A stretch of DNA of 64,000 nucleotides from CALJFL01 sp039964455 (GTDB lineage: Bacteria > Pseudomonadota > Gammaproteobacteria > Pseudomonadales > Halieaceae), in assembly GCA_039964455.1 (NCBI GenBank), contig JBDVXK010000024.1, positions 186,001-250,000 of the forward strand, written 5' to 3'. Shown one piece after another: positions 31,935 to 40,398 of the stretch. Position 1 is the first letter of the stretch, and each line of letters starts with the position of its first letter. A program made the position numbers and the translations under genes. Below the pieces are notes generated by a model. The model had not been told where the DNA came from, did no database searches, and saw only the letters and a list, made by a program, of their open reading frames with translations.

Positions 31935-33784
31935 TACTCGCCCTCCTCCGAAGCAGCCTTGCGCAGGGCAAAATTGAGCAGTACATTTCCCCCAACACGC
32001 GAACCGAATAGATAGCCAGAATTCACTAGCACATTGCCTTGATAAACAACGGGCCCGTCGGACTCTATAGAGCCACCCCTGGCCTCGCGGCCTGCAAGCG
32101 AGGTGTACTTTCGATTAGTTTGGTAGCTCCACAAGACATCGCCCGTGTCGCTGTTATATATACGAAGCTGGCCGTCGAAGGCACCTGCAAACACCAGGCC
32201 TGGCGCCGCTGTCGCGGCAGCCGAAACGCCTGCATCACAGGCTGGCTTTTCGTCTTCGCGACAATCTTCTTCAGCCTTTGTATACCAAAGCTGCTTACCT
32301 GTAGCTGCATCCAACGCAAACACGCCGGGGAAGCGCTCAGCGTCGAAACGGCCGATGAAGTCGGTATCGGCATTGGGCGCATAAACGGTTGTACCGTCAG
32401 TCGCCATGCCCCAGTGAATGCCACCGGCATAGCCGCCCAAGCCTATTTTACGCTCCCAGATGATTTCGCCTTTATTATCCGGGTCCATGCCGTACACAAA
32501 ACCATTTTTCTGGCCCACTACCAGTATGTCCTTGCCCGATGGTAAAGAAATCAGCATTGGCGGCGCACCAATATCCATATCCGGACCATCTTCTTCCGGG
32601 CAGTTGTAACTTGAGCCAATGAAGCAACTCATGTTCCACGCATCATGGGCGGTGAGCTGCTTGCTCCAAACCAGCTTGCCCGTCTCTATATCAAAGGCCA
32701 CCACTGCATCACTATTCCCGTGAGCGGGTGAGGTATAGGCCTCGCCAGTTCCTGCATACAATAGTCCACGCTTCTCATCGACTGTGGGCGAATTCCATAT
32801 CGGTGCACCTGATGGGCCAACGATTGGCACGTCCAGCGGGTTACGCTTGCCGGTATCCACTGGCTCTTCGGGGATGGAATAGTTTTTCCACAGGAGCTTG
32901 CCATCGGCAGCATCATACGCTGCGATGCCGCCGCGAAACGTGCAACAGGCATAATTAGGGTCTGCAGCGGTCGCCCATTCTCGCGACGACAGAGGCACAA
33001 AAAGTCGCCCATCATAGAGTCGTGGTGAGCCAGTTATCGTGGCGTTAACGTGGTCGTCTAAATGACTGCGCCAGAGCAAGGCGCCATCTGCACCGCCCAG
33101 AGAGTAGACATTGCCCGCCACATCACCGAAGTAGAGCGCGAGCGGCTTGCCCTGTGCAGGCGCAGCAATACTGATTGCTGAACGCACTTCCGCATCAGCC
33201 TTGTAACTCCAGTGCACACAGCCAGTATCGAGATCTACCGCGTACACCACGCCATGCTGTGAGCCAACGTAAATAACATCGCCGTAAATCGTCGGCTGGG
33301 AGCGCGCTCGGGTAGCGCCGGGGAAATCAAACACCCACTTCAGCTCCAATTGGCTGACGTTTTCCCTGTCGAGGCCGGCAGTGCTGGCACTGACAAACCG
33401 ATGATTCCTCTCATTAATACCCCAGGCAGACACCGAAGTAGCATCGGGCTTTGCGGCGTCAGGCGGGCTCTCACACATGGGCATGGAGCGATCCATATTT
33501 GAGGTATCGTCGGCGCCGGCAAGATAATTGGCAACCTGTAAACGTTGCTGTGCGGTGAGCTCTGCCGCCTGTTGCTTCATAACCCCCTCATTGAGGGCCA
33601 GCAGGATGTCTTCAGGCTGCGACATATTAAAGACGATATTGTGAGGCGCGCGAGGGACGTTGCCCTCGTGACACTGGCTGCAGTGCTCCTGATAAATAGC
33701 CTGGCCCGGATCAACCGCCGAGTGGGCAGCTGGCAGCAACGCCACTGCAAAAAGGCCTGCGACTAACCGCAAAACAGCAGACAT
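31934..33784 (-). CDS. Quinoprotein alcohol dehydrogenase with N-terminal cytochrome c (polyvinyl-alcohol dehydrogenase-like)
   Basis: 616 residues if started at the ATG at 33784, which gives a proper signal peptide (MSAVLRLVAGLFAVALLPAAHSA); an ATG at 33847 adds 21 residues. A heme c motif CSQCHEG lies just after the signal, then a PQQ-type beta-propeller with repeated blade motifs of the D-G-x-L-x-W type (for example DAATGKQLWYT, NSDTGDVLWSYQ) and paired cysteines (YACCTF). This is the PVADH-type quinohemoprotein layout: periplasmic oxidation of secondary alcohols, passing electrons to its own heme. It lies within the 2-oxoacid dehydrogenase gene set, which would take up its keto product. 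Confidence 0.88.
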   Translation of the reverse strand: MSAVLRLVAGLFAVALLPAAHSAVDPGQAIYQEHCSQCHEGNVPRAPHNIVFNMSQPEDILLALNEGVMKQQAAELTAQQRLQVANYLAGADDTSNMDRSMPMCESPPDAAKPDATSVSAWGINERNHRFVSASTAGLDRENVSQLELKWVFDFPGATRARSQPTIYGDVIYVGSQHGVVYAVDLDTGCVHWSYKADAEVRSAISIAAPAQGKPLALYFGDVAGNVYSLGGADGALLWRSHLDDHVNATITGSPRLYDGRLFVPLSSREWATAADPNYACCTFRGGIAAYDAADGKLLWKNYSIPEEPVDTGKRNPLDVPIVGPSGAPIWNSPTVDEKRGLLYAGTGEAYTSPAHGNSDAVVAFDIETGKLVWSKQLTAHDAWNMSCFIGSSYNCPEEDGPDMDIGAPPMLISLPSGKDILVVGQKNGFVYGMDPDNKGEIIWERKIGLGGYAGGIHWGMATDGTTVYAPNADTDFIGRFDAERFPGVFALDAATGKQLWYTKAEEDCREDEKPACDAGVSAAATAAPGLVFAGAFDGQLRIYNSDTGDVLWSYQTNRKYTSLAGREARGGSIESDGPVVYQGNVLVNSGYLFGSRVGGNVLLNFALRKAASEEGE

Positions 33785-33846
33785 ACTCGAGCACCCTCTT
33801 CGGGCTCGCACTTCTAACAGCGCATCGCTTTGTGTGGGAGTAAACA

Positions 33847-34830
33847 TCAGTATGCTGCCACCTCGCGAATAGCGGCCTCTATCTCTGCAACAGAAGGCAC
33901 GTATTCGATTTCCAATACCGGGCTGGCCGGTACCGGCGTGTGTGGCGCGGTGACCTTTTTGATCGGCGCATCCAGATAATCAAAACCTTTGTCGACAACG
34001 ATGCTGGAGACTTCCGAGGCCATACTGCAATAGGGGTTGGCCTCGTCAACAACCACAACTCTGCCGGTTTTCTGGATGCTGGCCAATATGGCCTCATCAT
34101 CCAGCGGCGACAGGGTGCGTGGATCAATGACCTCAACCGAAATACCTTCAGCTGCCAGTGCGGCTGCAGCCTGCTCGGCGAACAACACCATGCGTGAGAA
34201 GGCGACAACAGTAACGTCGCTGCCCTCGCAGACTGTGCGCGCTTTGCCAAAGGGTATTGTGTAAGGCTCGTCAGGAACTTCACATTCCTCAGTATAGATT
34301 GCCTTGTGTTCACAGAAGACTACCGGGTCGTCATCGCGTATCGCCTGAGCCAGCAGACCTTTGGCGTCATACGCATTGCTGGGCGCGATAACCTTGATGC
34401 CGGGGATCGCCACCAGTAAGGGGTAAAGAATGGCCGAGTGCTGAGGGCCGGTGCCAGCACCAGCGCCAATCATTGTACGTATCGTTACCGGCGTGCTCAC
34501 ATCCCCGCCAAACATATAGCGGAACTTGGCAATCTGGTTCATCAATTGATCGAGACAGACACCCAGGAAATCAATGAACATGAGCTCTGCCACAGGCCGC
34601 AATCCGGTCAGGGCTGCGCCGCCCGCCGCACCGATAATGGCAGATTCGGTAATCGGCGTGTCAATCACGCGTAACTCGCCAAATTCGTCGGCCAGACCTG
34701 CGGTTATACCGTACACACCGCCACTCTCTCGGTTGGCAACATCTTCACCCATGACAACCACGCGATCGTCGCGGGCCATTTCCTCGCGTAAGGCCTTATT
34801 GATTGCCTCGCGTATAGATATCTTACTCAT
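33847..34830 (-). CDS. 2-oxoacid dehydrogenase E1 beta subunit (acetoin/pyruvate type)
   Basis: 327 residues. Starts MSKISIREAINKALREEM, with the conserved GEDVANRESGGVYGIT (about 28-43), an internal FIDFLGVCLDQLMNQ helix and the C-terminal transketolase-C domain (VVVDEANPYCSMASEV). This is the thiamine-diphosphate binding beta subunit of the E1 component of an acetoin- or pyruvate/branched-chain-type complex. The ATG overlaps the stop of E1 alpha (ATGA), giving equal production of both subunits. It sits immediately before the quinoprotein gene. Confidence 0.92.
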   Translation of the reverse strand: MSKISIREAINKALREEMARDDRVVVMGEDVANRESGGVYGITAGLADEFGELRVIDTPITESAIIGAAGGAALTGLRPVAELMFIDFLGVCLDQLMNQIAKFRYMFGGDVSTPVTIRTMIGAGAGTGPQHSAILYPLLVAIPGIKVIAPSNAYDAKGLLAQAIRDDDPVVFCEHKAIYTEECEVPDEPYTIPFGKARTVCEGSDVTVVAFSRMVLFAEQAAAALAAEGISVEVIDPRTLSPLDDEAILASIQKTGRVVVVDEANPYCSMASEVSSIVVDKGFDYLDAPIKKVTAPHTPVPASPVLEIEYVPSVAEIEAAIREVAAY

Positions 34831-35801
34831 GCCGATTCCCCCCGATAGCTGAGGTAAACATCAGTGTAGAGTTGCTCCGGTGTCGGGTCTGCGGCGGCCA
34901 GGGCGCGCTCTACGCCGGCATCCAGGATCGCCTGAATATCTGCGTCTATCTGCGCAATCTTAGCGCTATCGAGTTCACTGCAGCGATCATCAGCAAGAAA
35001 CTTGGTAATCGGGTCTGAGGTTTCGCGGGAATGTTGCAACTCATCGGCATCGCGGTACTGCTGCGCATCACCCTCGAAGTGACCATAGTAGCGTGATGAG
35101 ACAGCCTCTATAGCTGAGGGGCCACCCCCTTCCCTACCGCGTTGAACTGCTTCTGCTACTGCTTCATACATCGCAAAGAAATCACTGCCATCAACCGTAA
35201 CGGCAGGCATTCCATAGGCACCCGCCCGTTCAGCAATCCTGCCATCCGGCTTGGGGTTGCGGGTAAATTCGGCGTAGTGATTATTCTCATACATAAAGAT
35301 CATCGGCAGTTGCAGCACAAATGCCAGGTTCAATGACTCTGCGACTGTGCCCTGGTCGGAGGCGCCGTCGCCAATAAATGCCATGGAGACCATGCCATTG
35401 CCCAGCGTTCTGGCCGTGAGGGCTGCGCCTGCAGCGATAGGCGGCCCGCCACCGACGATGGCATTGGCACCCAACATGCCCTTGCTCATATCGGCAATGT
35501 GCATGGAACCACCTTTGCCCTTGCAAACGCCGTCCTGCTTGCAGGCAAGCTCCAACAGCATATCCTCAATATCACAGCCTTTGGCGATACAATGACCATG
35601 GCCGCGGTGAGTACTGGCAATATAATCGTCATTACCCAGATGCATACAGGCACCCACGGCGATCGCCTCCTGATTGCGATACATATGGATAAAGCCCGGC
35701 AGCTTGCCCTGCTGGTACTCCTCTCGTATGCGCTCTTCGAATTCGCGTATCAGCTTCATCGAGCGATACGCTTCGTACAGTGTTTCCGTTGAGTAGTTCA
35801 A
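34827..35801 (-). CDS. 2-oxoacid dehydrogenase E1 alpha subunit (acetoin/pyruvate type)
   Basis: 324 residues. Contains the ThDP/metal motif GDGASDQGTVAESLNLA (about 143-159), the preceding GMLGANAIVGGGPPIAAGAAL and the substrate-region YRGHG (here STHRGHGHCIAKG). Strong match to acetoin/pyruvate dehydrogenase E1 alpha. Forms a heterotetramer with the beta subunit encoded next. Which 2-oxoacid or acetoin it uses cannot be read from sequence. Operon order: M24 hydrolase, E1 alpha, E1 beta, quinoprotein, E2. Confidence 0.92.
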   Translation of the reverse strand: MNYSTETLYEAYRSMKLIREFEERIREEYQQGKLPGFIHMYRNQEAIAVGACMHLGNDDYIASTHRGHGHCIAKGCDIEDMLLELACKQDGVCKGKGGSMHIADMSKGMLGANAIVGGGPPIAAGAALTARTLGNGMVSMAFIGDGASDQGTVAESLNLAFVLQLPMIFMYENNHYAEFTRNPKPDGRIAERAGAYGMPAVTVDGSDFFAMYEAVAEAVQRGREGGGPSAIEAVSSRYYGHFEGDAQQYRDADELQHSRETSDPITKFLADDRCSELDSAKIAQIDADIQAILDAGVERALAAADPTPEQLYTDVYLSYRGESA

Positions 35802-35813
35802 AAGCTGCTCCGG

Positions 35814-37076
35814 TCAGTTTGTTTCAATAAGGTCCAGCGGGTAGCTGTAGATACTTTCTGTCTTGTCTTCGCCAATGATAAACACGTTTTCCATGTGCGA
35901 TGGGCCAAGTTTGCTGCCAAAGTAAAGCGCATCAAAGCTCAATACCATGTTGGCCTGAATCTCAAAGCCATCAGTGGCAGCGTGCAAACCGGTAGAGGGG
36001 AACTTCACCGGGCTTTCCAGCGGTACATGACCAATGGAGTGCACAATCATCAATAATTTTTCCGGTGCGTCCAGTTCGCGAGCGAGCCCGCAGCGCACAG
36101 GCTCACAAACTTCAGCCGAATTGGCACCCGGGCGCAGCCGCGATACCACTTCCTCGAAGCAGCGCTGCACAATAGCGTGTTGCTCACGATACTCGGCACT
36201 GGCCTCGCCAATGTGCGCCGTGCGATTAATATCGATCCAGAAGTTTTTATACCTGCCCTGCGTCTCCAGTATCGCTATCTCGCCACCTTCGAAGGGCGTA
36301 TCGAAGCGGGTGCGAAACAAGTCAGGTTTAAAGATTGCATCGTAGCTGCCACCGAACAGCATTGGGCTGTTCGATAGTGGGTCGATATCCTCATCGATCA
36401 TGAAGTGGGCGACGGCTTTCTCTACCTGTGCCCAACTTTTACCGCGGCCGAGCTGACTGACTGTAAACGCCATTACCTTATCGGCCTTGACGCCGCTCTC
36501 GCGAAACAGCGCAATCTCTTCAGCGGTTTTTATCGAACGGGCGGCGAACATGGTATCCAGCCCATCCGCGTAACATTGTCCGCCGGCCTGCTCTGCCGCC
36601 AGTGCCACGCGCATGTCGTCGAACATAACGGTTTCAGCCGTCAAACCCAGATTCTGCAAACCATCAACAATCGAGGCAACGATAGTGGGCGCGCATTCGC
36701 CACCCACAAGCCCGGTAAGTTGTTCCAGCTCTGCCAGCAGATCGGAAGCCAACTCAAGGTGCGCATCTGCGGAGCGCGCGGTCAGGCAAAAGTTCAGTAA
36801 ATCAAACGTACGAAGACGATCAAATGCTATGGGGTGACCTTCTCGCGCCGCCACCACTAACCCAATCAGGCTGGCTTCCGGCAAGAACAAGGTCATCGGT
36901 AAGTCGGGCGAAGTCGGCAGAAAAACCGCAGATATAGGCTCCGGCAATCGCCAACCATCCATCACAGACTCGTAACCAGTCAGATAGGCTACGTTATCGG
37001 GTGAGGTCAGCACGATGCCAGCCAAATCCGACTCAGCCAACCTGAACCTGAGTCGCTCTATTTTTTTTGAGTACAA
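35814..37076 (-). CDS. M24 (creatinase/prolidase)-family protein with altered metal-site residues
   Basis: 420 residues with a TTG start at 37076 behind GGAGAGCA. An N-terminal creatinase-N domain (GIVLTSPDNVAYLTGY at 20-35) precedes a pita-bread domain. In metallo-M24 peptidases five ligands are Asp, Asp, His, Glu, Glu. Here the first reads LETQG (Glu for Asp), the second Asp is kept in DINRT, the His in HSIGH is kept, the fourth position reads LSFD (Asp for Glu), and the last Glu is in HMENVF. It may thus be a non-metal enzyme like creatinase, or a diverged peptidase. First gene of the operon that includes E1 and E2. Confidence 0.82.
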   Translation of the reverse strand: MYSKKIERLRFRLAESDLAGIVLTSPDNVAYLTGYESVMDGWRLPEPISAVFLPTSPDLPMTLFLPEASLIGLVVAAREGHPIAFDRLRTFDLLNFCLTARSADAHLELASDLLAELEQLTGLVGGECAPTIVASIVDGLQNLGLTAETVMFDDMRVALAAEQAGGQCYADGLDTMFAARSIKTAEEIALFRESGVKADKVMAFTVSQLGRGKSWAQVEKAVAHFMIDEDIDPLSNSPMLFGGSYDAIFKPDLFRTRFDTPFEGGEIAILETQGRYKNFWIDINRTAHIGEASAEYREQHAIVQRCFEEVVSRLRPGANSAEVCEPVRCGLARELDAPEKLLMIVHSIGHVPLESPVKFPSTGLHAATDGFEIQANMVLSFDALYFGSKLGPSHMENVFIIGEDKTESIYSYPLDLIETN

Positions 37077-37095
37077 CAGTGCTCTCCGTGAAGCG

Positions 37096-37122
37096 AAAAA
37101 AAAGCCGACATATGCCGGCTTT
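37096..37122 (-). terminator. Rho-independent terminator of TonB receptor 2
   Basis: On the minus strand a 7-bp stem (AAAGCCG with CGGCTTT, inner CATATG) is followed by a run of eight T. It lies just after the TonB gene stop and before the M24 gene start, so it separates the two transcription units. Confidence 0.85.
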
Positions 37123-37142
37123 AGTCTAGCTCTTACGCACTC

Positions 37143-39641
37143 TTAGAAGGCGTAACCCAACTGGACACCCCAGTGGCGAGGCGGCCCGTGACGGGTGAAG
37201 TTCCAAAGTGCCGCGACGGGGTTTGCAGCGACTCGATACTCTTCATCAGTCAAGTTTTTACCATACAGGGAGACTTCAAACGCTCTGTTCGGAGACTCCC
37301 ATGTAACGTAGGCATTAACCAAAGTACGCTCTTCTGCCTGGGTATTAGCCTTCTGCTTAAGAACAGGATTGTCTATAGTTCCGCCCTGCTGGCTCGCAGG
37401 AGCCGGGCTTGTTTCAAACTCATCCTGATAGTGCACGTTTACGTTGTAGGTAATAGTGCTGCCATTAGACCAATCCTGGAAATAGGTCGCACCTATGCCA
37501 CCGTTCCACTCTGGAGAGAAGGGAACCTCCAATGAAGAGAAGTCGACTGCGGTAGTCGTGCCCTCCAACCCCAAGGTGGCGGGCTCATATAAAGGATCAT
37601 AGCTGTCATATTCGTGATCCAGCCAACCCAAGTTGAAGTCCACTCTGAAATTAGGCGTGGGCACATAAGAAACTTCGACTTCAAGCCCGTTTGCCGTGCT
37701 CTCGCCTTCATTAATGGCACGAGTTTCCTGAAAAGGGTTACCCGATGAATCCAGAATCTCCACCACTGTGTCACGCTGCAAGTTCTCATACGTGGTGTGG
37801 AAAAGAGCGGCGTTCATACGGAGTCTTCCGTCCATCAGGTCGGCTTTTACACCTACTTCCAAGTTGTCGTTCTCTTCACTCTCGTATGGCCGACAGGAAG
37901 TATCTGCAAATGCGCAGGTTTCCGAAAAGCCACCCGCGATAAAACCTGTGGCATAGCTGATATAGGTCATGACCTCATCGGTCCAGTTGTAATCAAGCAC
38001 CAAACGATAAGTGTTTGCACTAAAGTCCTTGGAATCATTTACCTGCGTACCAAATTGATCGGCTGGTATCGGGTTTTTAAATGGGCCCTTATATTGGTCT
38101 ATGGTAAAGAAGTTACTCGCTGTACCCGGCAAACCTTGGTCAAGGCGGAAAAAATCCTTTTCATCCTTGGTGTGCCTAAACCCTGCAGAGATCTTCATTG
38201 CGTCCGTCAAGTCATAGGTACCGTCGATATAGAAAGCCATGCTTTCTCGCTCCTGCCTCGTTTCCTGAGTCTGAAAAAGATCCTGATAGAAGGCCGGCTC
38301 TGCGGTGAAAAATGTGTTAATGCCAAGAGTAGCAAAAACGACAAAATCTACATCATCTTCGTAGTAACCCAGGCCCGATACGAAATTAAAGGGCCCATCA
38401 TATTTACTGGTCACTCGGAATTCGTTCTGGAACGTATCACGCTTGGAGTTACGGCTCGCGTCATACAGCGTGGTGTAAGCTTCGCCAGTATAAGTACTAG
38501 CGAGTATTTCGTCCTGACTTCTGGCGCCTAGAATCCACTTGAAGTCATAGCTATCGAAGGAAAAAGTCTGGTTGAGATAAATACCCTCCGCCTCGATGTC
38601 ATGGCCACCCTGAATGTCGACGGGTTTAGTCTGACCGTAGGACTGACCGGTGGAGAAAGGATCGCCATTTCCGATACCCGGGAACCCTAGAACCGGCCAA
38701 AGGTACCCTTCACCACCATTCTGGCTTGCCAGCGGAGTTTCATTGGCCGTGGCCACAGTGTCGCCTTCATCTTCAACGTACTCGAAAATCAGGTCAGCTA
38801 AATAGAAATCATTCGGTTGCCAGCGAAACTTAAGTTTGGCCGCCAGCACATCTTTGCCACCAATATCTTCGCCTCGGCCGGTATCAGGAAAAGGAGAGCG
38901 AACTGCTTCCACACACCCTGGGTCACCTCCGCATGCCAAGGGATTAAACTCACCGCCCGGTGGCTTGTCATTTGTGTAATAACCGTCGCTCTTATCCTGA
39001 ATGACGGCGAGGCGCGCAGCCACGGTGTCACCAATTGGCACGTTTAAAGAGAACTTCAACTTAGAAAAATCAGAATCATTGGAATCGAACTGCCCGTAAT
39101 CGCCCTCTACCTCACCAAAGAACTCACCCAGTACAGGCTTTTTAGTTGTAAACGCGATCGCGCCACCTGTTGTGTTCTTACCAAAGAGCGTGCCCTGTGG
39201 GCCTCGGTAAATTTCAACCTGCTCCATGTCAAACATTTCTACAAACTGAGACTGAACATGGTTAAACGCAAATTCGTCAACGGTGATACCAACCGAAGGA
39301 TCCTTCGTTACCAAAATAGAGATGAAACCAGTACCGCGCATGCCGCCAGCAATTGCATTAAAACCATTCTGCGGTGTCAGGTTGACGTTAGGAGCCAACT
39401 CTGAAAGAGCTGTAACATCATTTTGGAACGTATTTTCCAACTGCTTGGATGTAACCGTGGTCACCGCTACTGACAGATCCTGCTGTGCGACGGCTCGTTT
39501 GGTACCCGTAACAATCACTTCTTCGAGAGCTAGGCGGTTAGAATTGTCGGAGTCCTGCGCGCTCACGCTAGCAACGCTAAGAGTCTGCGTGAGAGCCAGA
39601 CAGACTGCCGAGCCCAAAAGCTTCTTGTTCAGATTAACCAT
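37143..39641 (-). CDS. TonB-dependent outer-membrane receptor 2
   Basis: 832 residues with a signal peptide (MVNLNKKLLGSAVCLALTQ...), a TonB-box like LEEVIVTGTKR near residue 40, a plug domain (GGMRGTGFISIL, MEQVEIYRGPQGTLFGKNTTGG about 130-160), and a barrel ending WGVQLGYAF. FGKNTTGGAI is typical of the receptor group common in marine and sphingomonad-like proteobacteria. Ligand unknown. Transcribed alone, with its own terminator and a 225-base upstream region holding two identical inverted repeats. Confidence 0.95.
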   Translation of the reverse strand: MVNLNKKLLGSAVCLALTQTLSVASVSAQDSDNSNRLALEEVIVTGTKRAVAQQDLSVAVTTVTSKQLENTFQNDVTALSELAPNVNLTPQNGFNAIAGGMRGTGFISILVTKDPSVGITVDEFAFNHVQSQFVEMFDMEQVEIYRGPQGTLFGKNTTGGAIAFTTKKPVLGEFFGEVEGDYGQFDSNDSDFSKLKFSLNVPIGDTVAARLAVIQDKSDGYYTNDKPPGGEFNPLACGGDPGCVEAVRSPFPDTGRGEDIGGKDVLAAKLKFRWQPNDFYLADLIFEYVEDEGDTVATANETPLASQNGGEGYLWPVLGFPGIGNGDPFSTGQSYGQTKPVDIQGGHDIEAEGIYLNQTFSFDSYDFKWILGARSQDEILASTYTGEAYTTLYDASRNSKRDTFQNEFRVTSKYDGPFNFVSGLGYYEDDVDFVVFATLGINTFFTAEPAFYQDLFQTQETRQERESMAFYIDGTYDLTDAMKISAGFRHTKDEKDFFRLDQGLPGTASNFFTIDQYKGPFKNPIPADQFGTQVNDSKDFSANTYRLVLDYNWTDEVMTYISYATGFIAGGFSETCAFADTSCRPYESEENDNLEVGVKADLMDGRLRMNAALFHTTYENLQRDTVVEILDSSGNPFQETRAINEGESTANGLEVEVSYVPTPNFRVDFNLGWLDHEYDSYDPLYEPATLGLEGTTTAVDFSSLEVPFSPEWNGGIGATYFQDWSNGSTITYNVNVHYQDEFETSPAPASQQGGTIDNPVLKQKANTQAEERTLVNAYVTWESPNRAFEVSLYGKNLTDEEYRVAANPVAALWNFTRHGPPRHWGVQLGYAF

Positions 39642-39736
39642 GGTCGATCCTCGTTATTTATAGTTATACGTCTTATCTTATGAAGCCACATTTTGCATAT
39701 TTGTGCGGCTGGCTAGCATAAGGGTGCGATTCTTTT

Positions 39737-39751
39737 TTGAATATAATTCAA
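39737..39751. promoter_or_regulatory. Operator-like inverted repeat TTGAAT-N3-ATTCAA (copy 1)
   Basis: A perfect 6-bp inverted repeat with 3-base spacer, about 100 bases upstream of the TonB receptor 2 gene. The centre is 40 bases from that of copy 2, close to four helical turns, as expected for cooperative binding by a repressor or activator. Confidence 0.55.
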
Positions 39752-39774
39752 CCGGCAGCTTGTCGCAATAGTTT

Positions 39775-39793
39775 TTTTGAATAATATTCAAAA
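39775..39793. promoter_or_regulatory. Operator-like inverted repeat TTGAAT-N3-ATTCAA (copy 2, extended)
   Basis: The 15-base core TTGAAT-N3-ATTCAA is extended to a 19-base palindrome with arms TTTTGAATA and TATTCAAAA around a single A. Same half-site and spacing as copy 1. Confidence 0.6.
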
Positions 39794-39867
39794 CTCACAA
39801 AGCCGCTAATTGGCTTATATACACGCTTGGGTAGCAGAGCACCCTAAATCCGGCTTAACCAATTGAT

Positions 39868-40311
39868 TTAGTTACCAATATCCAACTTTAGATCGCCTTC
39901 TGCGAGACTGATCAGGGACTCCGCATCGAATACGTAATCGATACTTCTGTCCTCTTTAAAGTAGGTGACCGCGCCCGAGCCCAGGAATAGCATTTCAGTC
40001 TCGACCTCGCAGCGGGCCTCATCGTGCTCGGCGAAAACAGGTTCATAGCCGTAGGTACCTTCTGGAGCGCTGCCAACCTCGTACAGTAACTCTCCTTTGG
40101 TAATAAAGAATTGGCCCGGCCCCTGGTGCCGGTGCGGCTGGAAAGAAGCGCCCGGCTCCATGTTCACGTAAAGCGCCCAATCGCCGGTGACTCTACAGGC
40201 ACGAAGCACCTTGAAACGCGTACCTCCACCCACCTCCAGCCACGGCATTGTCTGGATGTTGGCGAGAATATCTCCCTGCTCGGAAATATAAGGATTAGCG
40301 ACTGTGTTCAT
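39868..40311 (-). CDS. Cupin-domain protein (dihydroxyacetophenone dioxygenase-like)
   Basis: 147 residues from the ATG at 40311 (GGAG 8 bases upstream). Single cupin: PHRHQGPGQFFITKGELLYEVG (about 78-99) carries two His ligands and the GE of motif 1. It resembles the ChrR-like/2,4'-dihydroxyacetophenone dioxygenase cupin family, which bind Fe or Zn and cleave C-C bonds or act as metal-binding sensors. The opening has MPWLEVGGGTRFKVL. Substrate unknown. Divergent from the quinoprotein gene at 40399. Confidence 0.8.
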   Translation of the reverse strand: MNTVANPYISEQGDILANIQTMPWLEVGGGTRFKVLRACRVTGDWALYVNMEPGASFQPHRHQGPGQFFITKGELLYEVGSAPEGTYGYEPVFAEHDEARCEVETEMLFLGSGAVTYFKEDRSIDYVFDAESLISLAEGDLKLDIGN

Positions 40312-40398
40312 AAACTTTGCTCCGTTCACCGCATAAGTATTTGTCGATAGCAGTATCTACAGCTACGCTGTGCAACACAAATTCCTAACGCAATCGAC

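Noticed and set aside
39657..39680. Possible copy of the AATGWTAT motif upstream of TonB receptor 2
   Set aside because: It aligns only with a gap and keeps neither arm intact; the region has its own different operator pair.
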